Source of the DNA: Micractinium sp. NFX-FRZ
Lineage: Eukaryota; Chlorophyta; Trebouxiophyceae; Chlorellales; Chlorellaceae
Reading direction: 5' to 3'
NCBI GenBank assembly: GCA_029339195.1
Contig: JAPTJF010000062.1
Location: 62,001-126,000 of the forward strand
Length of the DNA stretch: 64,000 nt
A program made the position numbers and the translations under genes. Positions 32,501 through 43,000 of this stretch are shown here, piece by piece. Position 1 is the stretch's first letter. Each line of letters begins with the position of its first letter. The notes under the pieces are model-generated. The model was not told the DNA's origin, did no database searches, and worked only from the letters and a program-made list of their open reading frames with translations.

Positions 32501-35500
32501 CCTTCACGTGAGGGCAGCTGTGCTCAGAGGGGGCATTACTCACGAAGCTGTTGGCACGCAGGGCGAGCGGGCGCCCGGGCGCTGCTGCCTGCAGCGACGT
32601 TGGCCCTGCAGTCGTGCATGCCGATGCAGAGTTCTGCTCCCCACGCCGCCCCCCCGCCTCTGCAGGCTCGTCTTCCAGGTTCTCACGCTGGAGGGCTGGC
32701 CCAACACGATGTTCACGGTGCAGGCTGCTGCAGGTGGGTGGGTAGGTGTGAGGCATGAGACTGCCGCTGCTGCGGGGGATGCGGCAGAGGCCAGCAAAAA
32801 GGGCGGCGCTTCTTGCTGTTGCTGACGTGCATGTTGTGACAACGGGTGCAGAAAGACCCGTCTCTCCTCTCTTCTGACCCGCCACCTGCGCCTTCTTCGC
32901 ACAGGCTGGCCCTCGGTGCTCTTCTTTGTGGCCTGGGTGACGGTGGGCAAGTGGATTATTCTGACCCTCTTCCTGGCCATCACCCTCGCGGCCTTTGAGA
33001 CATCCTATGCCACAGTCACACGCACCACCACCGGAGGTGCGCTGATGGATGGTGGGCCTTGCGCGAGGTTGGTCCGTGTGCCATTCCTGCCTGAGCCTGA
33101 GGCCTGATGACCCACCTGGATGGGTCTCAGCCAAGCTGGCCTTGAACAAAAACTGTCAGTCTCCCTCCCTCCCCTGCTGCTGCAGGTTCGCTCGCCCGAG
33201 CCCTCATCAAGGTCGCCAGCCTGCCGCAGCAGCTCATGGCTTGCTGCTGCTGCTGCCTCAGGCGGCGCCCGCAGCAGCAGGAGCTGCTGGGTGTAGTGGG
33301 CCGGGACGAGCTGTGGAAAAATGCAGCAACGTCAAAGCTGGCAGCTGGCACAGGTTCCGGTGGCGATGAGGATGCGCCCCCACTGCTCAGTGAAACCGCT
33401 GCCCAGCAGGCTGGAGCGGCCATGTCAGCAGCCATGTCAGCCAAGCTGGGTGCAGCAGCAGCTCCCCAGGGCAACGGCCTCATCAAAGCAGCACATGCTG
33501 GGCCCACAGGCGACAGCAGCAGCAGCCAGGCAGATGCAGGAGCAGAGCCCCCGCTGCAGCCTGCATCAGCGGAAGCCAGCCAAGGGCACGTGTCTGGCTT
33601 GGTGCAGCACTTTGAGCGGCTGTCGCCCAGCAAGCCGGCCCTGGAGCTTCACCGTTTGGAGGCGCTGCCAGAGGACGGCCAGCTGTCCGGTGGAGCTGGC
33701 GAACCGCCGAGCAGCATGCCAGCAGGCACTTCCGTCGAGGCTGGGCTGCAGTGGGCCTCCAGCGCACGCCCAGGCAGCAAGGCTGGGGGCAGGCGTGCCC
33801 GGTTTGCCGACATGCCGGATGAAGGCGAGGAGGAGGCAGCGGGCAGCGGGGTGGCCAGCCCGGTTCCCAAGAGCACCATCAGCAGCAGCAGCCCCACCCC
33901 ACTGCCAGGCAGCAAGCGGCTGCCTGGCAGCGGCGTGGGCAGCGGCGTGGTGCTCAACAGCGGCCAGCAGCGGATGAAGCAGCACGCAGGCGACGGCCCG
34001 CGGCAGCGGGAGTCAGATCAGTCGCTGGCAGCAGAGCTGCAGGATGCAGAGACGGGCTCGCAGTGCAGCGGCATCAGCGGCACCTCCTCAGGTGGGAGCA
34101 CTTTTGATGTGTGTGTTTGTGTGGGTGGGTGGTGGGTGTGAGTATGCATCTTACCCACACTTGCCCGTGCCGCCCTGGCGCTCTGTCATCTACTCCTGTG
34201 CTCTCGGCTGCCGCCGCCTCTGCAGTGGGCAGCCACTTCAGCCGTCTGGCGGGCCGCGCGCGGCGCCGCAGCCGCCGCAAGGACTACCCACCTCTGCGGG
34301 GCACCTCTCTGTACTGCCTTAAGGTATGCCTGGCATCCTGTGCATCTGCCTGCGCCGCAGGGGTGCACACCATGCTGCACGGTGCATATTCCTGCCGCTT
34401 CCAGCCATTGCCTCCTGCTTGGCTTCATTCCGTAGTGTTTCTGCTTGCGTTCCCCTCTCTCACTATGCCACTCAATCCTCCTGCACTCTCTGTTGCCTGC
34501 GCCCTTGCAGGTGGACAACCCGGTGCGGGGCTTCCTCTACAACCTGGTCACCATGCAGGCGTTTGACTACCTGCTGGTTCTGGTTGTGCTGCTGTCCTGT
34601 GTGGAGGTGCGGCGGGGGCTCTGGGCTCTCTTGGCACGATTGTCTGCACCAGCTAGCCCAGGGTATGTGGTTGTGAGGCTGTGGCTGTTGCTGCCATCCA
34701 GCCATGTAACAATGTATATGCATTGATAGATGGTGCTGGTTCTGACACATTGCACCATCTCTTACTCCTGTGCCCTCCACCTTGGGTGACCCCGCCCTCT
34801 GCTCCCCCGCCCCTCCTGCACGGCAGATGGCGATGGAGACGCCGCACATGGACCCGGCAGCGCGCAAGACACACGTTTTGCACTGGATTGATGTGGGCAC
34901 TACCACAGTGTTTGGGGTGGAGGCGCTGCTCAAGGTGGTGGCCTTTGGCTTCCGTCCCTACATCGCTTTCAACACCAACAAGGTGCCTGAAGGGAGGGAG
35001 GGTGGGGGCACAAGAGCAGCAGACCCGCACAGTGTCTGGCCTGGAGTGCCTGCCTGCGTGTGCGCTGCTTTCCTTCTCATGCCTGATCACCACCTGCTTC
35101 TGACCTCTTTCACCCTTTCTCACTCTCCCTCTCTCGCTGTCTCTCTCCCCGCAGCTGGACCTGGTGGTGATGTCCGTGTCTGTTGCGGTGCTGGTTGCGG
35201 AGAGCACCAATGCCCAGTTCCTCAAGGTGCTGCGCGTGCTGCGCGCGGTGCGCCCGCTGCGCATGCTGACTCGCAGCCAGAGCATGCTGATGGTGTTCCA
35301 CACGCTGGTCCGCTCGCTGGCGGCCATGGGCAACGTCACAGGTGAGGCTTTGCTGTCGGTTTGTGGGGCGTGGGGAGGGAATTGGGCCCCCGGGCAGGCC
35401 GGATGCCAACGGAGAGTGCCAGCTTGTCTCGATGCTTTAGGCCCTCCCGTGGCAGCCTTCAACCCTGCCCCTCACTTACCCTCACACCTTGCCTCGGGCC

Positions 35501-38500
35501 TGCCTGCACCCCCTGCAGTCCTGGCGGGCATGGTGTTCCTCATCTTTGCCATCCTGGGGGTGCAGCTGTTTGCGGGGCTGCTGTGGAGCTGCAACGACAC
35601 CAGCGTGGCGGGCCAGGTGGGCTGGGGAGCGGGTGGTGGTGCATGTTCAGGTAGCTGTGCGGGGTGCCGCTTAGGCTGAGGCAGCACTGCCTGTCGAGCC
35701 AGCACTGCCTGTACGTCCTGTAGTGCCAATCTGCCCGCTTCTCTCTCCTATCCCACCACATCCAGGACGAATGCGTGGGCACCTACCTGGACCCCGCCAC
35801 CGGCATTGAGCTGCCCCGGGAGTGGACCAACATGTGGCTGAACTTTGGTGGGCATGCTGGGCTGGTTGTGCGGGTGTGTTGGTGGGTGCAGGGTGCCCTC
35901 CCTCACGCACCATCTTGCGTGCTGCCGGTACAGCTAGGCGCACAAGGCGCCAGCACTCACAGGTTGCATCTGCCTGCCACTGCAGACAACGTTGGCAAGG
36001 CGCTGCTGACGCTGTTCATCACTTCTACTCTGGACGGCTACACTCCCACAATGTACATGAGCATGGCCACCAGGTCCGCAGGCAGGGGAGGGCAGGGGAG
36101 GGGCCCTGGTGGCGGGACTGGCGGCCGAGGGCTGTACTGCGAGGCTAACCGGGTGGCTCCTCAGCATGCCGGAGTACGACCATGCTACGGCGGGGCGCAA
36201 CTGTAGGAACCAACTTGTACACCACCGGGAGCATCTCGGGCTGGCTGAGCCGCATGTGAGCCGCCAGCCGCCCCCTGCCCTCTCCTTGGGTGCTTGGTGC
36301 AGCAGATCCACGCCCGGCCAGCAGCCCAAGATGGGCAGCAACCCGGCGGCCTTCCTCTTCTGGTTTGCCTTCATCACCCTCTGCTCCTTCTTCGTGCTCA
36401 ACCTGTACATCGGAGTCGTCTTCTTTCAGTACCAGCGGTGGGCGGGAGGCTGCGCTGGGTGGGAAGGCCCGGGTGGGAGACACACACACAGCTGGCAGGG
36501 GCGGAGGCGGGGCGCTAGGGAGCATGCTCTGGCGGTGCTGCACGCAAGGCAGTGCCAGGCAGCGCAAGCCTTTCTCATCCCGCCGCTTTCTTACCTGTCA
36601 TTGGCCTCTGCAGGTTGAAGTCGTTGAGCGAGACGGGGAGCGCAGTGCTGACTGCAACCCAGACGGTAGGTGCAATGGCAGGCGGCCCTCACTCCGTTAC
36701 GCTTCATTGTCCTCCCACTTCATGTTAAGAACCACACAAAGTGGTGGCAATCGTTCACATGCCTGCTGCCTTTTGCTCTGCTGCCTGCAGGGCCACGTGG
36801 AGATGCTACGGGCGGTGTTCAGGTGAGCGGGCAGGCGGCGCGACAGCCCACCTGTTGACATCATCAGGCATCTTGGAAGGTAAATGCAAAGCCTGGCACG
36901 TAGCCCAGGGACAGCTCCATGCAACCTGAGTTGCACTCTGCTGCTGCAGGTTGAAGCCGCTGGACGTGACCCCCATGCCTGAGAACCGCCTGCGCCGCCT
37001 CTTCTACATGGTGGCCTCCAACCCCTGGTTCGACCGCTGCATGCTCGCCACCATCATCCTCAACATCCTGCTCACTGCCACCACCTTCTACAACGCACCG
37101 CCCTCCTTCACGCACGGTGGGCGCTGCCCGGGGCGCAGCATTGGGTGGTCGGGCCCGGATGGGCGAGCATGAGGCACGCAATGCCGCCGTTGCCCGCTTG
37201 GCTGGGCGTACGTCGGCTGCCACCCTGCCTGCCTCCCTGCCCGTCTGTGCACTCCTGGACTCCTTCTTGACTTGCCCGCCCAACACCTGCCCCTGCCATC
37301 TGCAGTGCAAGAGGTGGCCAACACCGTCTTCTCAGCGCTGGTCATCCTTGAGCTGGTTGTGAAGCTGACCAGCCTGGGGCCACGCCTGTACTGGCGCTCC
37401 GGCTGGCGGCGGCTGGACATTGTGCTGTCGCTGGCAGCGGTGGTGGATCTGGCGACAGCTGGCACCACCATCCAGCTGGGAGCAGTGAAGAAGGTGGTGC
37501 TGCTGGCGCGCGTGCTGCGCATGTTCCGCCTGCTGCGCCACTCCAAGGTGCGCCGGGCGGGCCGGGTTGCACTGGGCAAGCGAGAGTGGGGTCAGGGCAT
37601 GCCTTGCAGGAGGGGCCGCAAACGCTTGCCCTGCCTCACTCCTCATCTCCAACTGTCTCTCTCGTGCTGGTGATGCGTCCACCGTGCAGGGCATCCAGAT
37701 GCTGCTGTCCACCCTCATCATCTCGCTGCCCGCCATCGTCAACGTGGGCGCCCTCCTCTTCCTGCTCTTCTTCGTCTTCAGCTACCTGGGTGAGCCGCAC
37801 GCCGGTGTGCCTGTGCCCGCTCAGCTTCCAGCCTGGCACCGAGTGCACCCTTGTTGATGTGCTCAAAAGGCAAACTCACAGAAGGCAAACTCACAGAAGG
37901 CAAACTCACAGAAGGCAAACTCTGCCATCCATCCCACCTGCTTCCTGCTCTCACTCGACTCCATTCCCCTACTCTACACGTCGTGTGGCCCTGCAGGCGT
38001 GCAGCTATTCAGCGACGTGATGTGGCAGGACAACCTGAACGAGCACGCCAACTTCACCACCTTCCCGCGCGCCCTGCTGCTCCTCTTCCGCGTGGCCACC
38101 GGAGACAACTGGGCCGCGCTGCTGCAGGACTGCATGGTGCGCCCGCCCGTGTGCGACCCCCAAGCCGGCAACTGCGGCCACGTCTGGGCACCCGCCTACT
38201 TCTTTGCCTTCTACCTGGCGGGGGCCATGGTGGCCATGAACCTGCTGGTCACCGTCATTATCGAGGCAAGCGCGTGGGGGGGCAGGCAGGGAGTGGGATC
38301 AGTGGGGTGTGGAAAGGGGCGGGGAGAAGCGGGAGGGAGGGGTGAGGGTGGGATGAGCCTGCAAGCCCCGCTCTTCTTCCGCTGTATGCATCAGGGCTGT
38401 GTAAGTGCCAGTCAGCACCTCGAACCCATTGAAGCAGCCGTGTCCTGAACCCTCCGTGCCCGCAGACCTTTGAGAAGATCCAGGACACCGCGGCCTGGAC

Positions 38501-39770
38501 GCTCACTCCACAGCACCTTGAGGTGCGCCAGCGCCAGCAGTACAGGGCTGCACTGGCAGGGCTGTGCTGCCCTGCACATTGGCTGGCATGCTCAGCATGC
38601 TCAGCCAACGCGCATGCGTGCATGTGCAGCTGAGGCGGCGCAGGAGCATGCGTTGCCCTCTCTGCCCTGCTTCTATTTAGAAAAAACAATGCCCCCTGTC
38701 TCCTCTCCTCCCCCCGCCCCCCTCCCTGCCAGGACTTTGTGGAGCTGTGGGCTGAGTATGACGATGGCAGCAACAGCATCGACCCCAAGGACATGGAGGC
38801 ACTGCTGCGGCGCCTGCCCCCGCCCATGGGGCTGGGGCCCAGAGCCACAGAGAGCGACGTGCTGCGCTTTGTGTTCAGGTGGGGGAGGGCATGGTGCTGC
38901 AGGGGAGCGCTGGAGAGCGGGGGACAAGGGGAGATGGAGGAGGCTTTGTAGATGTGGCTGGGGAGGGCAGGGCAGGGCGGACGACAGGGAGGCAGGCACC
39001 CCAAGCAGCAAGTCAATGTGGCTCTATGGCTCCTCCGTACACCTGCCCAGCCGCATGCATGTGCCCCTCGGCTCCTCTCCTGCTTGCCCTGCCAGCCTGG
39101 ACATCCCGCTGGACGACAACGGCATGGTGCCCTTCCACCGCTGCGCCTACGAGCTGGTGGTGCGCTGCACCGAGGAGGAGATCCCGGGTGGGTGGGCGGG
39201 TGGGCACAATGGGGAGGGGAAGGTTGGATAAGTTGCGCAGGCATGAGGGCATGTGAGGGGCTGATTCCACGACTTTTCCGAGGGCTTGCAGAGCTGCCCT
39301 GTGCTGGCTTCGCCCTGAGCGTCCCGTACTGCGCGCTGCTGCTGTGCTGTCCCTGCAGAGGGCGAGCTGAAGCGGCGGTTGGACCGCATGATCCGCCGGT
39401 TCCTTACCCGCCACGCCCCCAAGAGCGGGGAGGTGGAGCACATGAACGTGCAGGCAAGCGGGTCAATGTGTGTGTCTGCCCTGCCATCGACACATGCAAG
39501 TGGTGGGTGGCTTCTTTGTTGATGCAGAAGGCAAAGTGTCGGTCCCAGCAAGCCCACCCCCTCGCAACAAACTACTGCCCTGTTGCTGGTCAAGACAATG
39601 CATGCCGCTCTTCCCGACATCAGTAGCCTGCCTCCCGCCACCCGCTACCGCAGGTGGCGATCACAGTGATGCGCATCCAGCGGCAGTGGAGGCTGAAGGC
39701 CGCCCGCCGAAAGGCGGAGCGGGAGGCGGTACGGCCGGTGGTGCCGATGCTGAAGCTGCCGCCGCGATAG
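26519..39770 (+). CDS. Four-repeat voltage-gated Ca2+-type cation channel (24 TM) with mutually exclusive exons
   Basis: Alpha-1-type channel: four repeats of six helices with S4 arginine ladders. Exons: 26519-26623, 26748-27467, 27732-28164, 28297-28362, 28540-28618, 28818-29007, 29180-29252, 29472-29605, 29758-29835, 30065-30172, 30395-30613, 30785-30931, 31127-31208, 14A 31383-31561 or 14B 31603-31781, 31942-32022, 32146-32232, 32398-32507, 32666-32733, 32905-33036, 33186-34091, 34226-34323, 34511-34606, 34827-34982, 35155-35341, 35519-35616, 35766-35847, 35986-36073, 36165-36437, 36614-36665, 36791-36822, 36950-37116, 37306-37547, 37690-37789, 37997-38265, 38466-38522, 38733-38878, 39096-39187, 39359-39453, 39654-39770. 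Sum 2148 codons: 2147 residues. S4s: RALRALRALRPLRT, RSFRTLRILRSFRVLRVLK, KVLRVLRAVRPLR, ARVLRMFRLLR. Pore motifs TLTDW, TLEGW, TLDGY, TGDNW. A disordered N terminus (~400 residues, polyQ), a 300-residue II-III linker, an EF-hand-like segment and an IQ-like motif (RIQRQWRLKAARRK) complete it. Plasma or flagellar membrane likely. Confidence 0.95.
26997..27020 (+). repeat. CAG microsatellite coding polyglutamine in channel N terminus
   Basis: Eight CAG codons in a Gln-rich cytoplasmic N terminus that also contains further short Q runs to about 27110. Confidence 0.85.
31383..31561 (+). other. Channel exon 14A: repeat II S2-S3, first alternative
   Basis: 179 nt, enters in phase 1 and leaves in phase 0. 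Acceptor GCGCCGCAG, donor GTGAGT. It encodes S2 (LSTVLTYIFTAECCAKLLG) with an acidic residue of the charge-transfer centre, and S3 (MNIFDAAVVVLSLVE). It has the same length and phases as 14B, and 29 of 60 residues are identical. Confidence 0.9.
31603..31781 (+). other. Channel exon 14B: repeat II S2-S3, second alternative
   Basis: 179 nt, phase 1 to phase 0. Acceptor CTGCCCCGCAG, donor GTGCGC. It encodes S2 (HVLTGLFAAEVVAKLLGLG) and S3 (FNAFDLVVVALGLLE). The 41-nt gap between 14A and 14B (31562-31602) is flanked by normal splice sites but is much shorter than the other introns of this gene. If 14A were joined to 14B the frame would read ACA TGA, a stop at the second codon. Confidence 0.9.
37868..37922. 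repeat. 15-bp minisatellite in a channel intron
   Basis: Three full copies and a partial fourth of aggcaaactcacaga, in the intron between exons 37690-37789 and 37997-38265. Confidence 0.9.
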
Positions 39771-39879
39771 CCAGAAAACCACTCTGGCCAGGACTCATTT
39801 TGGTGGGACTTTCTTCAGGCTGCCATTTAATTTTCCATTAACTGTGGTGACATTTTGTCCGCCAAGGGCGAGAATTCTT

Positions 39880-39884
39880 TTACA
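39880..39884 (-). promoter_or_regulatory. TGTAA polyadenylation signal for CLASP
   Basis: TTACA on plus gives TGTAA on minus, about 170 nt after the CLASP stop (40055). The channel stop (39770, plus) is only 110 nt away on the other strand, so the two convergent transcripts probably meet or overlap. No plus-strand TGTAA was seen after the channel stop. Confidence 0.55.
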
Positions 39885-40054
39885 TATCACAGTCAGATCA
39901 CAGTCACGAGCGACACAGAGCAAGGGTTGTGAGGCGCCCACCCCAACCTTGCGGTTGGGCGGGTGAGCTGCAAATGGCTGCACTGGGTTGGCCGGCTAGC
40001 CACGGGTAAGCACACGAGGAGCGATGCATGGAAAGAGGAGCAGAGGAGGGAACA

Positions 40055-43000
40055 CTATGCTGCGGCTGCGCGTGCCGCTGCGGGCGCCTTGCGTGCCTTC
40101 TGCATGTATATCTCCAGCAGCCGCATCTGGGAGGCAGACAGCGGCTGCAGGTGGGGCTTCAGGGCGTCTCCCACCACCTGCAGGCAGGCAAAGGCAGGCA
40201 GGGAGGGGGCAGGGTGGGAGGGTGGAGGGAGGTGCACCTACTATGCTTTGCTGCTTGTGCGGGCACGGGTCATCACTGGCACATGAGAAGTAGCGGCACA
40301 TTACGCGACTGAGCACTTGCTGGGTGGGTGGGGATGCGCATCTACTTCAAGCTCCACATGAGAGATACGCGCACCCCCACGTCCCCGCTGCCCCGGCATC
40401 ACACACAGCCCTGCTCTGCTCACCCGCCAGATGGCCACCAGGCAGTCCACCGTGGCCTTGCGCACATCCGCCAGCGGCGAGCCGTAGGCGGCACACAGCC
40501 CCGGCGCCAGCAGCGGCTGCAGGTGGGCCCCCAGCCCCGCCGGCTGCATGCGGCCCACCACCCGCTGCAGGCTGCGGATGGCGGCATGCAGCTGCGCGCC
40601 CGTCAGCCGGTCTGTGCTCAGCTGGTCGCCCGCCTTGGGCAGGTGCGGTGCCAGCAGGCCCAGGCAGCTCTGGGGCGGCGCACGGGACAGCAGCGCGTCC
40701 AGTGCTTCGTCAGCTGCCACCGCCACCTCGCGAGCCTCCTGCTCCGCGGCGCAGGCCAGCAGCCGCGGCAGCAGCACGGGCAGGGCGGGGAGGAAGAGGG
40801 AGGGCTGCGCCGCAGCGGCCAGGTCACGAGCCAGCATCAGGCCGGCATCCCGCAGCACGGTGCTGCTGCTGTCAAGGGCAGTGCACAGCGCGGCCAGGAT
40901 CTGCGGGGGAGGCGGGCGATCAGGAGGGAGTGCAGCGTTGATTCATCAGCTGCATGGCATGCAAAAGTGGGTCACCCATGGAGTGCAAGGGAAGGTCCCA
41001 GAAAGGTCCCAGAAGGCCAAGCCCAAGCTGTGCCCCTGCAACAGCTGCGCCTACAGCAGCAGTGCCCCGTGCAGAAGAGTGTTCTTCACAGAAAGAGAGT
41101 GCGCTACACAAGCCCGCAACCCACCTGGTCAAAGCAGGGCGGCCAGGCGGCAGCCGGCAGCACGTGCGCCAGGCGGGACAGGCTCTGCAGCGCGTCGCAG
41201 CTGGGGCCCTGCTCCAGCTGCCCCAGCAGCCTTGCCAGCTGGCCAGCCATGACGTCATCAAAAGGTGCCAGGTCAGACACCCGCAGGGCTGCCAGCTGGT
41301 CAGAGGGAGGCGCCACTAGCGTTGCCGGAGCTGCCAGATGTGGCACGGTCGCATGCACCACTCCTGCTGCAGCCTCATGCACTGCGCCTGCTGCTTCGGC
41401 CTCCAGCTCAGCAGGCTGGCCGGCTGTGGGCGACCCCGACCGCTCCCGCCATGCAAATGGCGAGGGGGGCTCCGGGGTGTGCTGCTGCTGCTGCTGCTGC
41501 TGCGCCAGGGGAGCAGGGGCGGGCGCTGGAACTGCTGCCTCTGCCTGCTGGCCGCCCTGCCCGCTCCTGGCCGTCAGGTTGCCGCTGCTCTCTGCCCGCT
41601 GCTGCTGCTGCTGCGGCTGCTGCTGAGCTGCATGCTGCTTCAACCCCTCGCCGCTGTGGCGCCGGCTGCCTGCATGCGAGCCAGCGCCTGCCCTGCTGCT
41701 CGGGCGCGACGGTTGTGCCAGCGGCACCTCACCGCCACTGCTGCTGCCGCCAGCCGCGCGCTGCTGGATGGCGGGGCCGATGGAGCGCTGCACCGCCAGC
41801 AGGTCTGCGGGGGGCAGGGTGTGCACCGCTGCCAGCACCGCCTGCGCCTCGCCGCCGTGGTACACAGCTGCCACCGCATCTGCCGCCGCCCGCCGGATGT
41901 CTGGGTTCTTGTCCGTGGCCAGATGCAGCAGGCTGCGCAGCAGCCCCGGCAGCACGCTGCCAGACAGCTGGGCCAGCAGCTGCGACGCCGCTGCAGGCGC
42001 CTGTTTGCCTGCATCGCTGCCAGGGGCGGCTGCCACAGCGGCGGAGAAGAACTCCATGACGGCACACTTGACCTTGGGGGCGCGGTTGGCCTGCAGGGAG
42101 CGCGCCAGCGCAGCCACCGTGGCGTCGGCGCTCTGCTGCTGCAGCACCGCTGCCAGGGCGGCGCCCACCAGCCGGCGAATCTGTTCCTTGGGGTCCACCA
42201 CCCTGCCAGGAGGAGGGAGGGCAGGAGAGGAGAGGGAAGGGGGACAGGAGGGTGAGACACGATTGGTCGAAAATTGATGATAGGAGGAAGAGCACAAAGC
42301 AACACCAGGCACCAACCAGCTGGGTGTGGCATGGTGGCCTAGGAAGCGCCCTGCCCAGCCCCTGCCCAGCCGGGGCACAGAGCAGGCCACACAGTAGCGT
42401 GGCACGCTGGCGTGGACAGCACAGAGAGCAAGGAACGTTCCGGCACGGTCATCACCCGCCTAACAGCCGGCCCACTTATCCTCCCCCTCACCCTGACAGC
42501 CCCCGCATCCGCCCACCTGGCAAACAGCGCCGTCATCACCCTGTCCAGCTGCCCCTCAAACAGGCGGCTGCAGGGGCTGGCCAGCCCTGCGCCCAGCGCG
42601 CCCAGCGCCGCCGCCGCCACCCTGAAGTGCGCATCCCCCGCCCCCTCCAGCAGGGCTGCCACCAGGCGGTCTGTGTTGGACGCCACGTCTGCTGTCAGGT
42701 GCGGGGCGCTGCCCGACTGCTGCAGCACGGCCTGCACCGACTGGAAGACGGACACCTTGTCTGCCCAGGCGATGCCCGCCTTGCCCAGCCCTGCCAGCAG
42801 AGGGCCCATGCTGGCGGCAGGGGGCGCGCTGGCGCCCAGCTCCTCCCACCCACTGGACAGGCTGCTGGCCTCTGTGGGTGACGTGGCGTGGCGGGCAGGC
42901 AGGGGCAGGCATGAGATGTGGGTAAGGACAGGGCAGTGGGGCAGGAGAGGGAGGGCTGGCAGCAGGCAGGCAGCCAGGACGAGCATGCATGGATGCCGAG

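Noticed and set aside
36165..36437. An intron inside this channel exon (GTGAGC at about 36257 to GGTGCAG)
   Set aside because: It would be 47 or 50 nt and break the frame. Reading straight through keeps SMPEYD...STPGQQPKMGSNPAAF in one frame into S6.
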